Positions 36,550 to 46,172 of a DNA stretch of 64,000 bases are shown here, in pieces. Every line of letters starts with the position of its first letter. Positions within the stretch are counted from its first letter, which is position 1. The position numbers and the translations under genes are program-made. Source of the stretch: JBIKWM01 sp044356305 (GTDB taxonomy: Bacteria > Bacteroidota > Bacteroidia > UBA10329); NCBI GenBank assembly GCA_044356305.1, contig JBIKWM010000009.1, forward strand, positions 1-64,000. The letters are read 5' to 3'. Under the pieces are notes generated by a model. That model saw only the letters and a program-made list of their open reading frames with translations, searched no databases and was not told where the DNA came from.

Positions 36550-37290
36550 TCAGATGATCTTGGCCTCGGTATGAAGCAGGTTCACGAGTTCATCCATCTT
36601 CTCAGGATCTACCATTCGGCATGATGCCTTTGGTGCCGGAAGGCTGAATTTCTCGAATGAAACCAGTCGGTCGCAGGCCACGGCTGCTATCACGGACAGC
36701 GGCTTGGTGCGCGCTGCCATGATGCCACGCATGTTCGGGATACGGGCCTCTGCCATTCCTTTAGAACAACTCGCGGCCAGCGGCAGTGCCACTTCCACCA
36801 CTTCCACACCACCTTCAATACTTCTTTCGAGGGTCGCGGTAGTACCGTTCACATCAAGTTTTGAGGCCAGGCTGATGTATGGCAGATCGAGCAGTTCAGC
36901 CACCATGCCGCCTACTTCAGACCCGTTGAAATTGATTGTCTCTTTGCCAAGCAGTACCATGTCATAACCTTTTCCTTTGGCAAATTCGGCTATCTGTTGG
37001 GCCGTGAAGTAAGAGTCTGACGCCTCAGCATCAACCCGCACCGCATCGTTTGCGCCAAGGGCCAGCGCCTTACGAATCACCTGCTCTGTGTCTGCTTTGC
37101 CTACACAGATAACGGTCACATGTCCGCCACTGTTCTCAGTGAGCTCGAGGGCGCGCACCAAAGCATACCACTCGTCATATGGGTTCACGATCCATTGCAC
37201 CCCGGCCTCATTGAATCGGGTGTCGTTATCAACAAAACCCACCTTTGTGGTAGTGTCAGGCACACTGCTTATCGGCACAAGTATCTTCAT
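36550..37290 (-). CDS. etfB: Electron transfer flavoprotein beta subunit
   Basis: 246 aa from ATG 37290 (MKILVPISSVPDTTTK); the longer frame to 37419 adds 43 unconserved residues that would cover the promoter. Diagnostic stretches are NPYDEWYALVRALEL, VICVGKADTEQVIRKAL and VLLGKETINFNGSEVGG. It pairs with etfA downstream. A TATCTTTG box at 37328-37335 gives a leader of about 30 nt. Confidence 0.97.
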   Translation of the reverse strand: MKILVPISSVPDTTTKVGFVDNDTRFNEAGVQWIVNPYDEWYALVRALELTENSGGHVTVICVGKADTEQVIRKALALGANDAVRVDAEASDSYFTAQQIAEFAKGKGYDMVLLGKETINFNGSEVGGMVAELLDLPYISLASKLDVNGTTATLERSIEGGVEVVEVALPLAASCSKGMAEARIPNMRGIMAARTKPLSVIAAVACDRLVSFEKFSLPAPKASCRMVDPEKMDELVNLLHTEAKII

Positions 37291-37327
37291 CGGTCTGGTA
37301 TTCGGAGTAGGTGCTTTTTTCGGGCCG

Positions 37328-37335
37328 CAAAGATA
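37328..37335 (-). promoter_or_regulatory. -7 box TATCTTTG of the etfB-etfA operon
   Basis: Exact TAnnTTTG match on the minus strand, 37 nt before the etfB ATG. The 201-nt gap to the divergent adhesin gene holds promoters for both. Confidence 0.55.
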
Positions 37336-37437
37336 GTCCCGCAGCAGGTGGCTATCATTTGGAGTGCCGATGAAATTGTGGACTTGCTCAACATTTGTTG
37401 CACCCTTCAGAGCAGTCACATTCAGTCTTTATAAGAT

Positions 37438-37445
37438 TAGATTTG
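37438..37445 (+). promoter_or_regulatory. -7 box TAGATTTG for the SprB-repeat adhesin
   Basis: Exact TAnnTTTG match, 46 nt before ATG 37492. A TTTG at 37394 is too far away to serve as -33, so support rests on the -7 box alone. It also favours 37492 over the in-frame ATG at 37450 as the true start. Confidence 0.45.
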
Positions 37446-37491
37446 CCGCTTGCATGGGCATCCTGTAGCATCTGTTCCCGTTACATTCCAC

Positions 37492-40400
37492 ATGAAGTGT
37501 AGACTCGTACTCACCATCAGTGCCATACTGAGCATAATGGCCTTTGCCGATAGGGCCTCTGCCCAGTGTGGCACCACACCCATAGTTGGCGACCTCATCA
37601 TCAGCTCTGACCAACAGTTGTCAGGCACGTTCAACATCTCAGGCCTTTTTCAGGTCGATGCTGGTGTCACTGTCACCGTCACTCCATACAGTTCAAATGG
37701 GTGTGGTGAGCTTGTGATCAATGCAGGTTCGGTCAATGTGGTAGGCGATATTAATGCAGATGGGGCGGGATTCCCAGGTGGGGTCGGTGGTTCGGGTTCT
37801 ACCTCCGGTAATAACATAGCGGCCATAACAGGATGTATCGATAAGGACAATTGCCTTTTAATTGATGTTAACGGTGGAGCCCCCGGAGCCGCGGGCAGCG
37901 GAACTGGTGGCGGTGCCGCAGGCCTTGCGGGGACTATCGGTCAGGGACCAAAGCAGGTCTGCCAGAATATCGGTGACGAGTATGGTTTCCTTCCTGGTTC
38001 TGGAGGAGGCGGATCGGGTGCTGGCGGGGCTTATGGAGGGGCATCAGGTTCAGGGGGCCTCGGAGGCAATGGTGCTGCCTATAGTTCAGGCAATTTCTCG
38101 GGGATGGATATAGCTGGATGTGCCGCTACAATTACCGGCATAGGCGGCACAGGCGGTTCGGCCGCTGCCTTGTACGGTACCTCAGCAGGTGCAGACATCG
38201 ACCTTGGTTCAGGTGGGGCTGGTGGAGCCGGAGGCGGCAAGAGCGCTACAGATGGAACCAATGGTCAGGCCGGTGGAGTGGGGGGGGGCAAAGTCGTGCT
38301 CAATTCACTTACCACACTCAATGTGCTCGGTACAGTTTCAGCAAATGGGACGCTCGGTGGCAATGGTGGTGCGGGTGGCAATGGTGGAACAACCACAGAC
38401 TGCTGTTCTGATGCTTGCAACGACTGCGCTGAGCGCACCTTCTCTTCCGGTGCCGGTGGCGGTGGTGGTGCCGGTGGTGGTTCGGGCGGTGGTATCTACA
38501 TCTACGCTCCTGGTCTCGCCACAGTCACAGGTACTCTAAGGGTATCTGGTGGGGATGGCGGTGCTGGGGGCTATGGTGGTGCCGGACATTCCGGCTGCAC
38601 CTATTCGAGCTTTCTGTGTGCCTGCGGTTGCAACAGCGGCAATAGTAATGCAGGCACTGTCGGCAATCAGGGTGGTGGCGGCTCAGGCGGCCGTATCAAA
38701 ATCTTCAAGAATCCTTGCTTGGCTAACGTGATCAGCTCATCAAACCAGATAAATGGGGGCAATGGGAATGCAGGGGCTGCATCAGATGGCACATTCATCG
38801 ATAACGACATCAATACCATCGTGCCACCTGCTTTGGCAGGTTCAACCACGGAAGTCAGCTGTTTCGGGCTGAGCGATGGTACGGCCACAGTGAGCGTCAC
38901 CGGAGGCACCGGTCCTTTCACGTATACTTGGTCACCTAATGTGAGTTCCAATACCGATGCGACCAACATCCCAGGCGGGCAATACACTGTCACTGTTACC
39001 GATCAGAATGGTTGCGAGGATCAGATCACGCTAATAGTCGATGAACCCGTGCAACTCACCGCTACTGTTTTCGGCACCATCGATGCCGCTTGCTTCGGTG
39101 CTTCAGATGGCGAGGCAACTGCAATGGGCAATGGCGGTGTTGCTCCTTACAACTATCAATGGGATGATCCAGGGTTGCAGAACACGGATCTCGCCACCAA
39201 CCTGCCTGCAGGAACATGGAATGTGACTGTGACAGATGCCAACGGTTGTTCAGCCACTGGTTCGGTCACAATCGGGCAACCATCACCATTCGATGCATCA
39301 GTCACCATAGACCACACGGTATTATGCAACGGCCAGGCAAATGGTCAGGCCACAGTCTCGGTAGCCAACCCTAGTCCATTGATAACCTATCTATGGTCAC
39401 CATCAGGTCAGACTACTGCCACCGCAACAGGCCTCAGTGCCGGTAACTACACGGTGACTGTGGCTGTCAATGCTACCTGCGACACTACCATTGCTTTAGT
39501 GTTGACAGAACCTGGGGTGCTCACACCGCTCGCTGTCCAGAACCAGGCTGTGAGCTGCAGCGGTGGCAATGATGGCGTGGCACTTGTTTCCCAATTGGGT
39601 GGTACCGCGCCATTTACCTTTCTATGGAATGACCCGAATCTCCAGACAGGAGCTTCGGCCTCGGGACTGGCATCCGGCACTTATCAAGTGGTAGTGACAG
39701 ATGTAAATGGCTGCACAGCCAGCACAACTGTTCTTATTAGTGAGCCGCAACCGGTCACGGTTTCAGTGGTTACCAACGCTGCACTGTGCAATGGGGGCGC
39801 CTCGGGCAGCGCCACCGCCACTGCTGTAGGAGGCAATGGCAATTTCACCTTTCAGTGGAATGACCCGGCCAATCAGACTGGATCAACTGCCAGCAACCTC
39901 ACCGCAGGGAGTTATAATGTGGTAGCCACCGATGCACTCGGCTGCACTGGCACGTTTACAGGGGCCATTGTTACCGAGCCCACCCCTGTGCTTGTCGGGG
40001 GGGCAATAACGAATGTCACTTGCTTCGGGCAGAATACAGGCATCATAGCTGCCAATGCGACTGGGGGAACTGCGCCTTATACATTTCTGTGGGATGACCC
40101 ATCAGCCCAGACCTCGGCCACAGCCACCGGTTTAGCAGCAGGTACTTACGTTGTTACCATCACCGATGCCAATGGTTGTGTTTCATTTTCTGCGCCTCTT
40201 GTAGTAAACCAGCCTGCTGAGTTACTTATCACCGTGGTGGTGAACAATGATGAGACCTGCGAGAACTCTGCAGATGGTTCGGCCACTGCTGTTGTCACCG
40301 GAGGGGCCTCGCCTTATTCGTACTCATGGGTGCCGGGCGGGCAGACTGGGTCTACTGCCACTGGCCTCGCTTCGGGTGCCCAGACCGTTGTGGTGACCGA

Positions 40401-41028
40401 TTCGCAGGGATGCCCGTCTTCATCCGGGTTTAACATTAATCCTCCGGCCGCCCCGTTGCAGGCGTCCTTCACTTTCACCCCGGAAGTGGGCGAACAGCCT
40501 CTGTACATCACATTGACAAATACCAGTTCTGGCGGAACGGAATTTCATTGGTTCTTTGGTGATGGAGTGCAACAGTTCACCTATGACCTCGACACTCTCT
40601 CATTCATGTATGCCGATTCAGGTCAGTTCAACATCATGATGGTTGCATATGATGCCACAACCGGCTGTTATGACACGGCCTTTGCCGCCACAGGTGTTCA
40701 GGTGATCCCCACATCCACTATGCAGGTGCCCAACGTGTTCACACCAAATGGTGATGGCATAAACGACATGTTTCCCATCGATCCGATTGAAAGTGGGTTC
40801 TTCCCGTTCCGTATCCGCAACATCAAGGATTTTAATGGCACCATATATAATAGGTGGGGCCAGAAGGTGTACGAATGGGCATTGCCTCTTGCAGGGTGGG
40901 ATGGCCGTAGTCTGAGTGGCAATGAGCTTCCGTCAGGCACCTATTATTATGTCATCACAGCAAAGGGAATCGATGGTGATGCCGAGACGGACTACAACAT
41001 CAATGGTCAGGTCACCGTGGCACGTTGA
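37492..41028 (+). CDS. Giant T9SS adhesin: glycine-rich domain plus SprB repeats
   Basis: 1178 aa from ATG 37492. Signal peptide about 1-25; a long glycine-rich region about 75-440 (for example GSGGGGSGAGGAYGGASGS) with two cysteine clusters (CCSDACNDC and CACGC); seven SprB-type repeats about 445-980, each with a C-x-G...G-x-A...GG core and VTVTDANGC; a PKD-like domain about 984-1075 (FHWFFGDG); and a T9SS type B sorting domain about 1078-1178 (VPNVFTPNGDGINDMF, IYNRWGQKVYEW). SprB of Flavobacterium is the mobile gliding adhesin; this protein shares the repeat type, not the size. Surface adhesion or gliding is the likely role. Confidence 0.93.
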   Translation: MKCRLVLTISAILSIMAFADRASAQCGTTPIVGDLIISSDQQLSGTFNISGLFQVDAGVTVTVTPYSSNGCGELVINAGSVNVVGDINADGAGFPGGVGGSGSTSGNNIAAITGCIDKDNCLLIDVNGGAPGAAGSGTGGGAAGLAGTIGQGPKQVCQNIGDEYGFLPGSGGGGSGAGGAYGGASGSGGLGGNGAAYSSGNFSGMDIAGCAATITGIGGTGGSAAALYGTSAGADIDLGSGGAGGAGGGKSATDGTNGQAGGVGGGKVVLNSLTTLNVLGTVSANGTLGGNGGAGGNGGTTTDCCSDACNDCAERTFSSGAGGGGGAGGGSGGGIYIYAPGLATVTGTLRVSGGDGGAGGYGGAGHSGCTYSSFLCACGCNSGNSNAGTVGNQGGGGSGGRIKIFKNPCLANVISSSNQINGGNGNAGAASDGTFIDNDINTIVPPALAGSTTEVSCFGLSDGTATVSVTGGTGPFTYTWSPNVSSNTDATNIPGGQYTVTVTDQNGCEDQITLIVDEPVQLTATVFGTIDAACFGASDGEATAMGNGGVAPYNYQWDDPGLQNTDLATNLPAGTWNVTVTDANGCSATGSVTIGQPSPFDASVTIDHTVLCNGQANGQATVSVANPSPLITYLWSPSGQTTATATGLSAGNYTVTVAVNATCDTTIALVLTEPGVLTPLAVQNQAVSCSGGNDGVALVSQLGGTAPFTFLWNDPNLQTGASASGLASGTYQVVVTDVNGCTASTTVLISEPQPVTVSVVTNAALCNGGASGSATATAVGGNGNFTFQWNDPANQTGSTASNLTAGSYNVVATDALGCTGTFTGAIVTEPTPVLVGGAITNVTCFGQNTGIIAANATGGTAPYTFLWDDPSAQTSATATGLAAGTYVVTITDANGCVSFSAPLVVNQPAELLITVVVNNDETCENSADGSATAVVTGGASPYSYSWVPGGQTGSTATGLASGAQTVVVTDSQGCPSSSGFNINPPAAPLQASFTFTPEVGEQPLYITLTNTSSGGTEFHWFFGDGVQQFTYDLDTLSFMYADSGQFNIMMVAYDATTGCYDTAFAATGVQVIPTSTMQVPNVFTPNGDGINDMFPIDPIESGFFPFRIRNIKDFNGTIYNRWGQKVYEWALPLAGWDGRSLSGNELPSGTYYYVITAKGIDGDAETDYNINGQVTVAR

Positions 41029-41050
41029 ACTGAGTATTCACCTTTTTAAC

Positions 41051-41084
41051 AAGGGCCGTCCCAGCAGGGCGGCCTTTGTGTTTT
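41051..41084 (+). terminator. Intrinsic terminator after the adhesin gene
   Basis: AAGGGCCGTCCC and AGGGCGGCCTTT form a stem (one bulged G, one G-T pair) around a short AGC-containing loop, followed by GTGTTTT. It separates the adhesin from the ribosomal operon. Confidence 0.8.
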
Positions 41085-41126
41085 ACGTTCAGCGATCAAT
41101 TATCAGAAAAAAGAAATATCAGCATG

Positions 41127-41156
41127 TTTGATATGAGCATTAAGTTCTTAGCTTTG
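41127..41156 (+). promoter_or_regulatory. Promoter of the str-S10-spc-alpha ribosomal operon
   Basis: TTTG at 41127-41130 and TAGCTTTG at 41149-41156, 18 nt apart, match the Bacteroidota -33/-7 consensus well. The predicted start near 41162 gives a leader of about 46 nt that contains a small hairpin (CCCTT-AAAAAG-AAGGG). Confidence 0.75.
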
Positions 41157-41208
41157 CCGTCCCTTAAAAAGAAGGGGTATTACGTGAAACATCAATCAAA
41201 GCCTTGAG

Positions 41209-41619
41209 ATGCCTACGATACAGCAGCTTGTAAGGAAAGGAAGGCAGGCCATGAAGTATAAGAGCAAGTCGCCTGCTCTGACTGATTGTCCTCAGCGCAG
41301 AGGTGTATGCACCCGCGTTTATACGACCACGCCCAAGAAACCCAACTCAGCCATGCGCAAGGTTGCGAGGGTCAGGCTGACCAATGGCATCGAGGTAACG
41401 GCTTACATCGGTGGCGAGGGCCACAACCTACAGGAACACAGCATTGTTCTGGTGCGTGGCGGTAGGGTGAAGGACCTTCCGGGTGTACGCTACCACATCG
41501 TTCGCGGAGCACTTGACACCTCGGGTGTCGAAGGGCGTAAGCAGAGTCGTTCAAAGTATGGTGCCAAGCGTCCGAAGGCGGGCAAAGCGGCACCTGCCAC
41601 CACCAAGAAAAAGAAGTAA
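41209..41619 (+). CDS. rpsL: 30S ribosomal protein S12
   Basis: 136 aa, decoding-site protein. TTPKKPNSAMRK holds the lysine whose change gives streptomycin resistance, here wild type; GGRVKDLPGVRYH is also conserved. A lysine-rich tail (ATTKKKK) extends the C terminus. First gene of the long operon; rpsG follows after 19 nt. Confidence 0.98.
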   Translation: MPTIQQLVRKGRQAMKYKSKSPALTDCPQRRGVCTRVYTTTPKKPNSAMRKVARVRLTNGIEVTAYIGGEGHNLQEHSIVLVRGGRVKDLPGVRYHIVRGALDTSGVEGRKQSRSKYGAKRPKAGKAAPATTKKKK

Positions 41620-41638
41620 GCCTTAGCAGCTAACAGCA

Positions 41639-42106
41639 ATGAGAAAGACTGCAGCCAAGAAGAAGCCTATCAAGGCCGACCCGAAATATCACGACACACT
41701 CGTGACAAGATTCGTCAACAGCCTGATGTATGATGGCAAGAAGAGTACCGCCTTCACGGTTTTCTATGATGCTATAGATCTGGTTAGCCAACGCACTCAG
41801 GAGGACGGTATCGGTGTATGGAAAAGGGCTCTTACCAATGTGATGCCATCTGTTGAGGTGAAGAGCCGCAGGGTAGGTGGTGCCACGTTCCAGATTCCTA
41901 CCGAGATACGGCCTGCCCGGAGGGTGGCTGTTGGCATCCAATGGCTCATCATGTATTCACGCAAGCGGAACGAGAAGAGCATGGCTCAGAAACTTGCAGG
42001 TGAGATTGTTGCCGCAAGCAAGGAAGAAGGCGCAGCTTTCAAGAAGAAGGAAGATACTCACCGCATGGCCGAGGCCAATAAGGCGTTCTCGCATTTCAGG
42101 TTCTGA
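41639..42106 (+). CDS. rpsG: 30S ribosomal protein S7
   Basis: 155 aa, 3' major-domain assembly protein of 16S rRNA near the decoding centre. Conserved LVTRFVNSLMYDGKKSTA and RVGGATFQIPTEIRP. Normal length for the family. It sits 24 nt before fusA, in the usual str order. Confidence 0.98.
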   Translation: MRKTAAKKKPIKADPKYHDTLVTRFVNSLMYDGKKSTAFTVFYDAIDLVSQRTQEDGIGVWKRALTNVMPSVEVKSRRVGGATFQIPTEIRPARRVAVGIQWLIMYSRKRNEKSMAQKLAGEIVAASKEEGAAFKKKEDTHRMAEANKAFSHFRF

Positions 42107-42130
42107 TAAGGCGGAGGAGCAACAAGAACA

Positions 42131-44227
42131 ATGGCAGACCTTAGATATACCCGTAACATCGGGATTGCGGCACACATCGATGCCGGTAAGACGACCACCA
42201 CGGAGCGCATTCTGTACTATACAGGTGTGAACCATAAGATCGGTGAGGTGCATGATGGCGCAGCCACTATGGACTGGATGGTGCAAGAACAGGAGCGTGG
42301 TATAACCATCACCTCGGCTGCGACCACTTGTTTCTGGAATTACAGGAACAACAAGTACAAGATCAACATCATTGACACCCCAGGTCACGTAGACTTTACC
42401 GTTGAGGTGAACCGTTCACTGCGTGTGCTCGATGGGTTGGTGTTCCTTTTTTCTGCTGTTGATGGAGTTGAGCCTCAGAGCGAGACCAACTGGCGCTTGG
42501 CCGATCAGTACAATGTTACCAGACTCGGTTTTGTGAACAAGATGGACCGTCAAGGTGCCGACTTCCTCAATGTTGTGAAGCAGGTGCGCGAGATGCTCGG
42601 TGGCAATGCCGTTCCGTTGCAATTACCCATCGGTTCAGAGGAGAAGTTCCGCGGGGTTGTCGATCTGGTGAATTTCCGTGGAATTGAGTGGAACGAGGCC
42701 GATCAGGGCATGACCTTCAATGTTGTGCCTATACCGGCCGACATGATGGAGGAGGCCACCGAATACCGTGTGAAGCTCCTTGAGGCCATAGCTGAGTTCG
42801 ATGACAACCTGATGGAGAAATACTTCGATGATCCTGACACCATCACCGAGGCTGAGATGTACACTGCGCTACGCAAAGCATGTGTGGCGAATAAGATTGT
42901 CCCGATGCTATGCGGATCGGCCTTCAAGAACAAAGGCGTTCAGACAATGCTCGACTTTGTGATGGAGTTCATGCCCAGCCCACTCGATAAGGACGATATC
43001 CGTGGTCTGAATCCGGATACTGAAGAAGAGGTGATGCGAAAGCCCGATGCAAAGGAGCCATTCACGGCTCTGGCATTTAAGATTGCCACCGATCCTTTTG
43101 TGGGTCGTCTGTGCTTCTTCCGTGCCTATAGCGGCCACCTTGATGCGGGTAGCTATGTGCTCAACACACGTAGTGGCAACAAGGAACGCATCTCCCGCAT
43201 ATTCCAGATGCACGCCAACAAGCAGAATGCCATAGATTTCATTGAGGCAGGTGATATCGGTGCGGCTGTGGGTTTCAAAGACATTAAGACGGGCGATACC
43301 CTTTGTGATGAAAAGCACCCGATAGTGCTTGAATCAATGAAATTTCCTGAGCCAGTGATCGGTCTTGCCATTGAACCGAAGACTCAGGCCGATAGTGATA
43401 AGTTGGGAATGTCACTCGGTAAGTTGGCTGAAGAGGATCCGACATTCCGTGTGAAGACTGACGAAGAGACCGGCCAGACCATTATAAGTGGTATGGGTGA
43501 ACTTCACCTTGAGATTATCCTCGACCGTTTGAGGCGCGAATTCAAAGTTGAGTGCAACCAAGGAGCACCGCAGGTGGCCTACAAAGAGGCACTCAACGGC
43601 AATTGCCAGCACCGCGAGGTTTACAAGAAACAGACCGGTGGCCGTGGTAAGTTCGCTGATATAGTGTTCGAGATAAGCCCTGGTGATGAGGACAAACCTG
43701 GTCTCACATTCGTAAACGAAGTTGTGGGCGGTAACATCCCGAAGGAATTTATCCCGGCCATTGAAAAAGGCTTCAAGGCTTGCATGAGCAACGGTGTTCT
43801 GGCCGGTTATCCGCTCCAGAGCATGAAAGTGCGAGTTATTGATGGTTCATACCACAACGTTGACTCCGATTCTCTTTCTTTTGAGATCTGTGCCCAGATC
43901 GGATATAAGGAGGCTGCTCGTAAAGCAAAGCCTATCCTGCTCGAACCGATCATGAAGGTTGAAGTTGTTACCCCAGAGGAGAATATGGGTGATGTGATCG
44001 GTGATCTCAATCGCAGACGTGGACAGATTGAGGGCATGGATTCGCGCGGTACTGCCAAGGTCGTCAAGGCCAAAGTGCCTCTGAGTGAGATGTTCGGTTA
44101 CGTGACCCAGTTGCGTACCATCACCTCGGGCCGCGCAACCAGCACCATGGAGTTCTCACATTATACAGAGGCCCCTCGCAACATTGCTGAAGAGGTGATA
44201 GCTAAGGTTAAAGGCGTTAAAGCATAA
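42131..44227 (+). CDS. fusA: Translation elongation factor G
   Basis: 698 aa GTPase that drives ribosome translocation. G1 AHIDAGKTTTTERILYY, G2 RGITITSAAT, G3 DTPGHVDF and G4 NKMDRQGADF are all intact, followed by domains II-V with GMGELHLEI and YKEALNGN. This is the canonical operon copy. No tuf gene follows; rpsJ comes 14 nt later, as in other Bacteroidota. Confidence 0.98.
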   Translation: MADLRYTRNIGIAAHIDAGKTTTTERILYYTGVNHKIGEVHDGAATMDWMVQEQERGITITSAATTCFWNYRNNKYKINIIDTPGHVDFTVEVNRSLRVLDGLVFLFSAVDGVEPQSETNWRLADQYNVTRLGFVNKMDRQGADFLNVVKQVREMLGGNAVPLQLPIGSEEKFRGVVDLVNFRGIEWNEADQGMTFNVVPIPADMMEEATEYRVKLLEAIAEFDDNLMEKYFDDPDTITEAEMYTALRKACVANKIVPMLCGSAFKNKGVQTMLDFVMEFMPSPLDKDDIRGLNPDTEEEVMRKPDAKEPFTALAFKIATDPFVGRLCFFRAYSGHLDAGSYVLNTRSGNKERISRIFQMHANKQNAIDFIEAGDIGAAVGFKDIKTGDTLCDEKHPIVLESMKFPEPVIGLAIEPKTQADSDKLGMSLGKLAEEDPTFRVKTDEETGQTIISGMGELHLEIILDRLRREFKVECNQGAPQVAYKEALNGNCQHREVYKKQTGGRGKFADIVFEISPGDEDKPGLTFVNEVVGGNIPKEFIPAIEKGFKACMSNGVLAGYPLQSMKVRVIDGSYHNVDSDSLSFEICAQIGYKEAARKAKPILLEPIMKVEVVTPEENMGDVIGDLNRRRGQIEGMDSRGTAKVVKAKVPLSEMFGYVTQLRTITSGRATSTMEFSHYTEAPRNIAEEVIAKVKGVKA

Positions 44228-44241
44228 GCAAGACAAAGGTC

Positions 44242-44547
44242 ATGACCCAGAGAATCAGGATCAAACTGAAATCTTACGACCACAATCTGGTCGATAAGAG
44301 TGCCGAGAAGATTGTAAAGACGGTGAAGAGTACCGGTGCGGTAGTGAGCGGCCCTATTCCATTGCCCACCCACCAGAAACTGTATACCGTGCTTCGCTCG
44401 CCACACGTTAATAAAAAGGCCCGTGAGCAGTTTCAATTCAGCTCTTACAAGCGTCTGCTGGACATATACAGCAGCACTGCAAAGACTGTTGACGCACTTA
44501 TGAAGCTTGAACTCCCCAGTGGTGTGGAGGTTGAGATCAAAGTGTGA
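44242..44547 (+). CDS. rpsJ: 30S ribosomal protein S10
   Basis: 101 aa; also the NusE partner in antitermination. MTQRIRIKLKSYDHNLVDKS and PLPTHQKLYTVLRSPHVNKK are conserved. It directly follows fusA, joining the str and S10 operons into one unit. Confidence 0.98.
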   Translation: MTQRIRIKLKSYDHNLVDKSAEKIVKTVKSTGAVVSGPIPLPTHQKLYTVLRSPHVNKKAREQFQFSSYKRLLDIYSSTAKTVDALMKLELPSGVEVEIKV

Positions 44548-44593
44548 CAGAAGCACACGGGCCCAGTATCAATTGACAGAAGACCAAACAGCC

Positions 44594-45211
44594 ATGACCG
44601 GACTGATAGGAAGAAAAGTAGGGATGACCAGCCTGTTCGATGAGAACGGTAAGAACATCCCGTGCACGGTACTTACTGTGGAACCCAATGTGGTTACACA
44701 GGTGAAGACCGTTGCCACTGATGGATATGATGCCATTCAGATTGCAACAGGGGAACGGAAAGAGAAGCATTCGAACAAAGCCTTGACTGGCCATTTCAAA
44801 AAAGCCAGCACCACCCCGAAGCGCAAGTGTACTGAGCTGCGCGGAACAAGCGAAGTGACCCTTGGTCAAGCCCTGGGCGCTGCCGACATATTCAGCGAAG
44901 GTGACTTTGTTGATGTGGTGGGCACGAGCAAGGGTAAAGGTTTCCAAGGTGTGGTTAAGCGTCATGGGTTTGCCGGTGTGGGTGAGGCTACTCACGGCCA
45001 GCACAACCGTGCCCGCCACCCAGGATCAATCGGTGCTTGCTCCACCCCATCACGTGTATTTAAAGGTATGCGTATGGCTGGGCAGACCGGAAATAGCCGA
45101 GTCTTGGTTCAGAACCTAGTGGTACTGAAAGTTGATGCAGATAAGAATCTGCTCGTGCTTAAAGGTGCTGTTCCAGGTGCCAAAGGTTCGTACGTGATTG
45201 TTGAGAAGTGA
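44594..45211 (+). CDS. rplC: 50S ribosomal protein L3
   Basis: 205 aa from ATG 44594 (MTGLIGRKVGMTSLFDENG). The frame is open from 44507 but that start would lie inside rpsJ. GTSKGKGFQGVVKRHGFAG and HGQHNRARHPGSIG, near the peptidyl-transferase centre, are intact. Confidence 0.98.
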   Translation: MTGLIGRKVGMTSLFDENGKNIPCTVLTVEPNVVTQVKTVATDGYDAIQIATGERKEKHSNKALTGHFKKASTTPKRKCTELRGTSEVTLGQALGAADIFSEGDFVDVVGTSKGKGFQGVVKRHGFAGVGEATHGQHNRARHPGSIGACSTPSRVFKGMRMAGQTGNSRVLVQNLVVLKVDADKNLLVLKGAVPGAKGSYVIVEK

Positions 45212-45234
45212 TTCATAGCTGAATAAGGATAGTG

Positions 45235-45861
45235 ATGGAACTCCCTGTAATAGACGTTAAAGGCAAGGCTACCTCACGCAAAGTGAGCCTTAATGATGCC
45301 ATCTATGGCATCGAGCCTAACGACCATGCCATCTACTTGGACGTGAAGGCCCATTTGGCCAACAAGCGTCAGGGTACGGCAAAGAATAAGTCGCGGAGCG
45401 AAGTGACGGGCAGTACCCGCAAAATCCGCAAGCAGAAAGGCGGAGGCGGAGCTCGTTTCGGTGATATCAAGAGCCCTTTGCTCAAAGGAGGTGGTAGCAT
45501 TTTCGGCCCTGAGCCCCGCGACCATTCGCAAAAGGTGAACCGTAAGACCAAGGCCCTTGCTCGCAAGAGCGCATTGGCGTACAAAGCCAAGGAGAACGCC
45601 ATCACGGTGGTTGAGGATCTGAAGCTGGGTGCCCCGAAAACCAAGGAATTCAATGCGATCCTTGCTAATTTGAAGGTGGGCGATAAAAAAACACTCCTTG
45701 TGTTGGGCGATTACGATAAAAACCTATATTTGTCGTCCCGTAATTTGAAGGGTGCTGAAGTGATAACTGTATCAGAATTAAACACTTACAAGATTCTGAA
45801 CGCTAAAACGCTTCTACTTTCAGAAAGCTCGATCAACGTAATTGAGAAGACCCTTAGCTGA
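45235..45861 (+). CDS. rplD: 50S ribosomal protein L4
   Basis: 208 aa from ATG 45235; a GTG directly before it (45232) could add one Met. The exit-tunnel loop is visible in QKGGGGARFGDIKSPLLKGG. Conserved AYKAKENAITVVEDL. L4 can regulate its own operon in other bacteria, but no such site is evident here. Confidence 0.97.
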   Translation: MELPVIDVKGKATSRKVSLNDAIYGIEPNDHAIYLDVKAHLANKRQGTAKNKSRSEVTGSTRKIRKQKGGGGARFGDIKSPLLKGGGSIFGPEPRDHSQKVNRKTKALARKSALAYKAKENAITVVEDLKLGAPKTKEFNAILANLKVGDKKTLLVLGDYDKNLYLSSRNLKGAEVITVSELNTYKILNAKTLLLSESSINVIEKTLS

Positions 45862-45869
45862 ACTTTACC

Positions 45870-46160
45870 ATGGAAGTCATCCTTAAACCGCTCATCACTG
45901 AGAAGATGGCAGGTCAGACTGAAAAGTCTGGCGTTGTCGGTTTCTTGGTTGATAGGAGTGCAAATAAGCTTCAGATCAAGGAAGCAGTTGAGAAGATGTA
46001 CGGTGTGAAAGTGAGTTCGGTGAACACCATGCTCTCTGCTGGAAAGAAGCGTAACCGTAACACCCGTACCAAGTTCATCACTGGTTACACTTCGGCCCGA
46101 AAGAAGGCAGTCGTGAAACTCGCTGAGGGCAGTTCAATCGATTTCTACAGCAACATTTGA
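45870..46160 (+). CDS. rplW: 50S ribosomal protein L23
   Basis: 96 aa. VILKPLITEKMAGQTEKSG and the loop GKKRNRNTRTKFITGYTSA are as expected for the exit-tunnel protein that docks trigger factor and SRP. It starts 8 nt after rplD. Confidence 0.97.
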   Translation: MEVILKPLITEKMAGQTEKSGVVGFLVDRSANKLQIKEAVEKMYGVKVSSVNTMLSAGKKRNRNTRTKFITGYTSARKKAVVKLAEGSSIDFYSNI

Positions 46161-46172
46161 GCATAAGCTGTC

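Noticed and set aside
38820..40430. Regular repeats in the adhesin as a CRISPR or tandem DNA repeat
   Set aside because: They are diverged protein-level SprB repeats with full coding continuity.
44227..44242. Missing tuf gene after fusA as a deletion
   Set aside because: In Bacteroidota, tuf normally lies elsewhere; fusA directly followed by rpsJ is the usual order.
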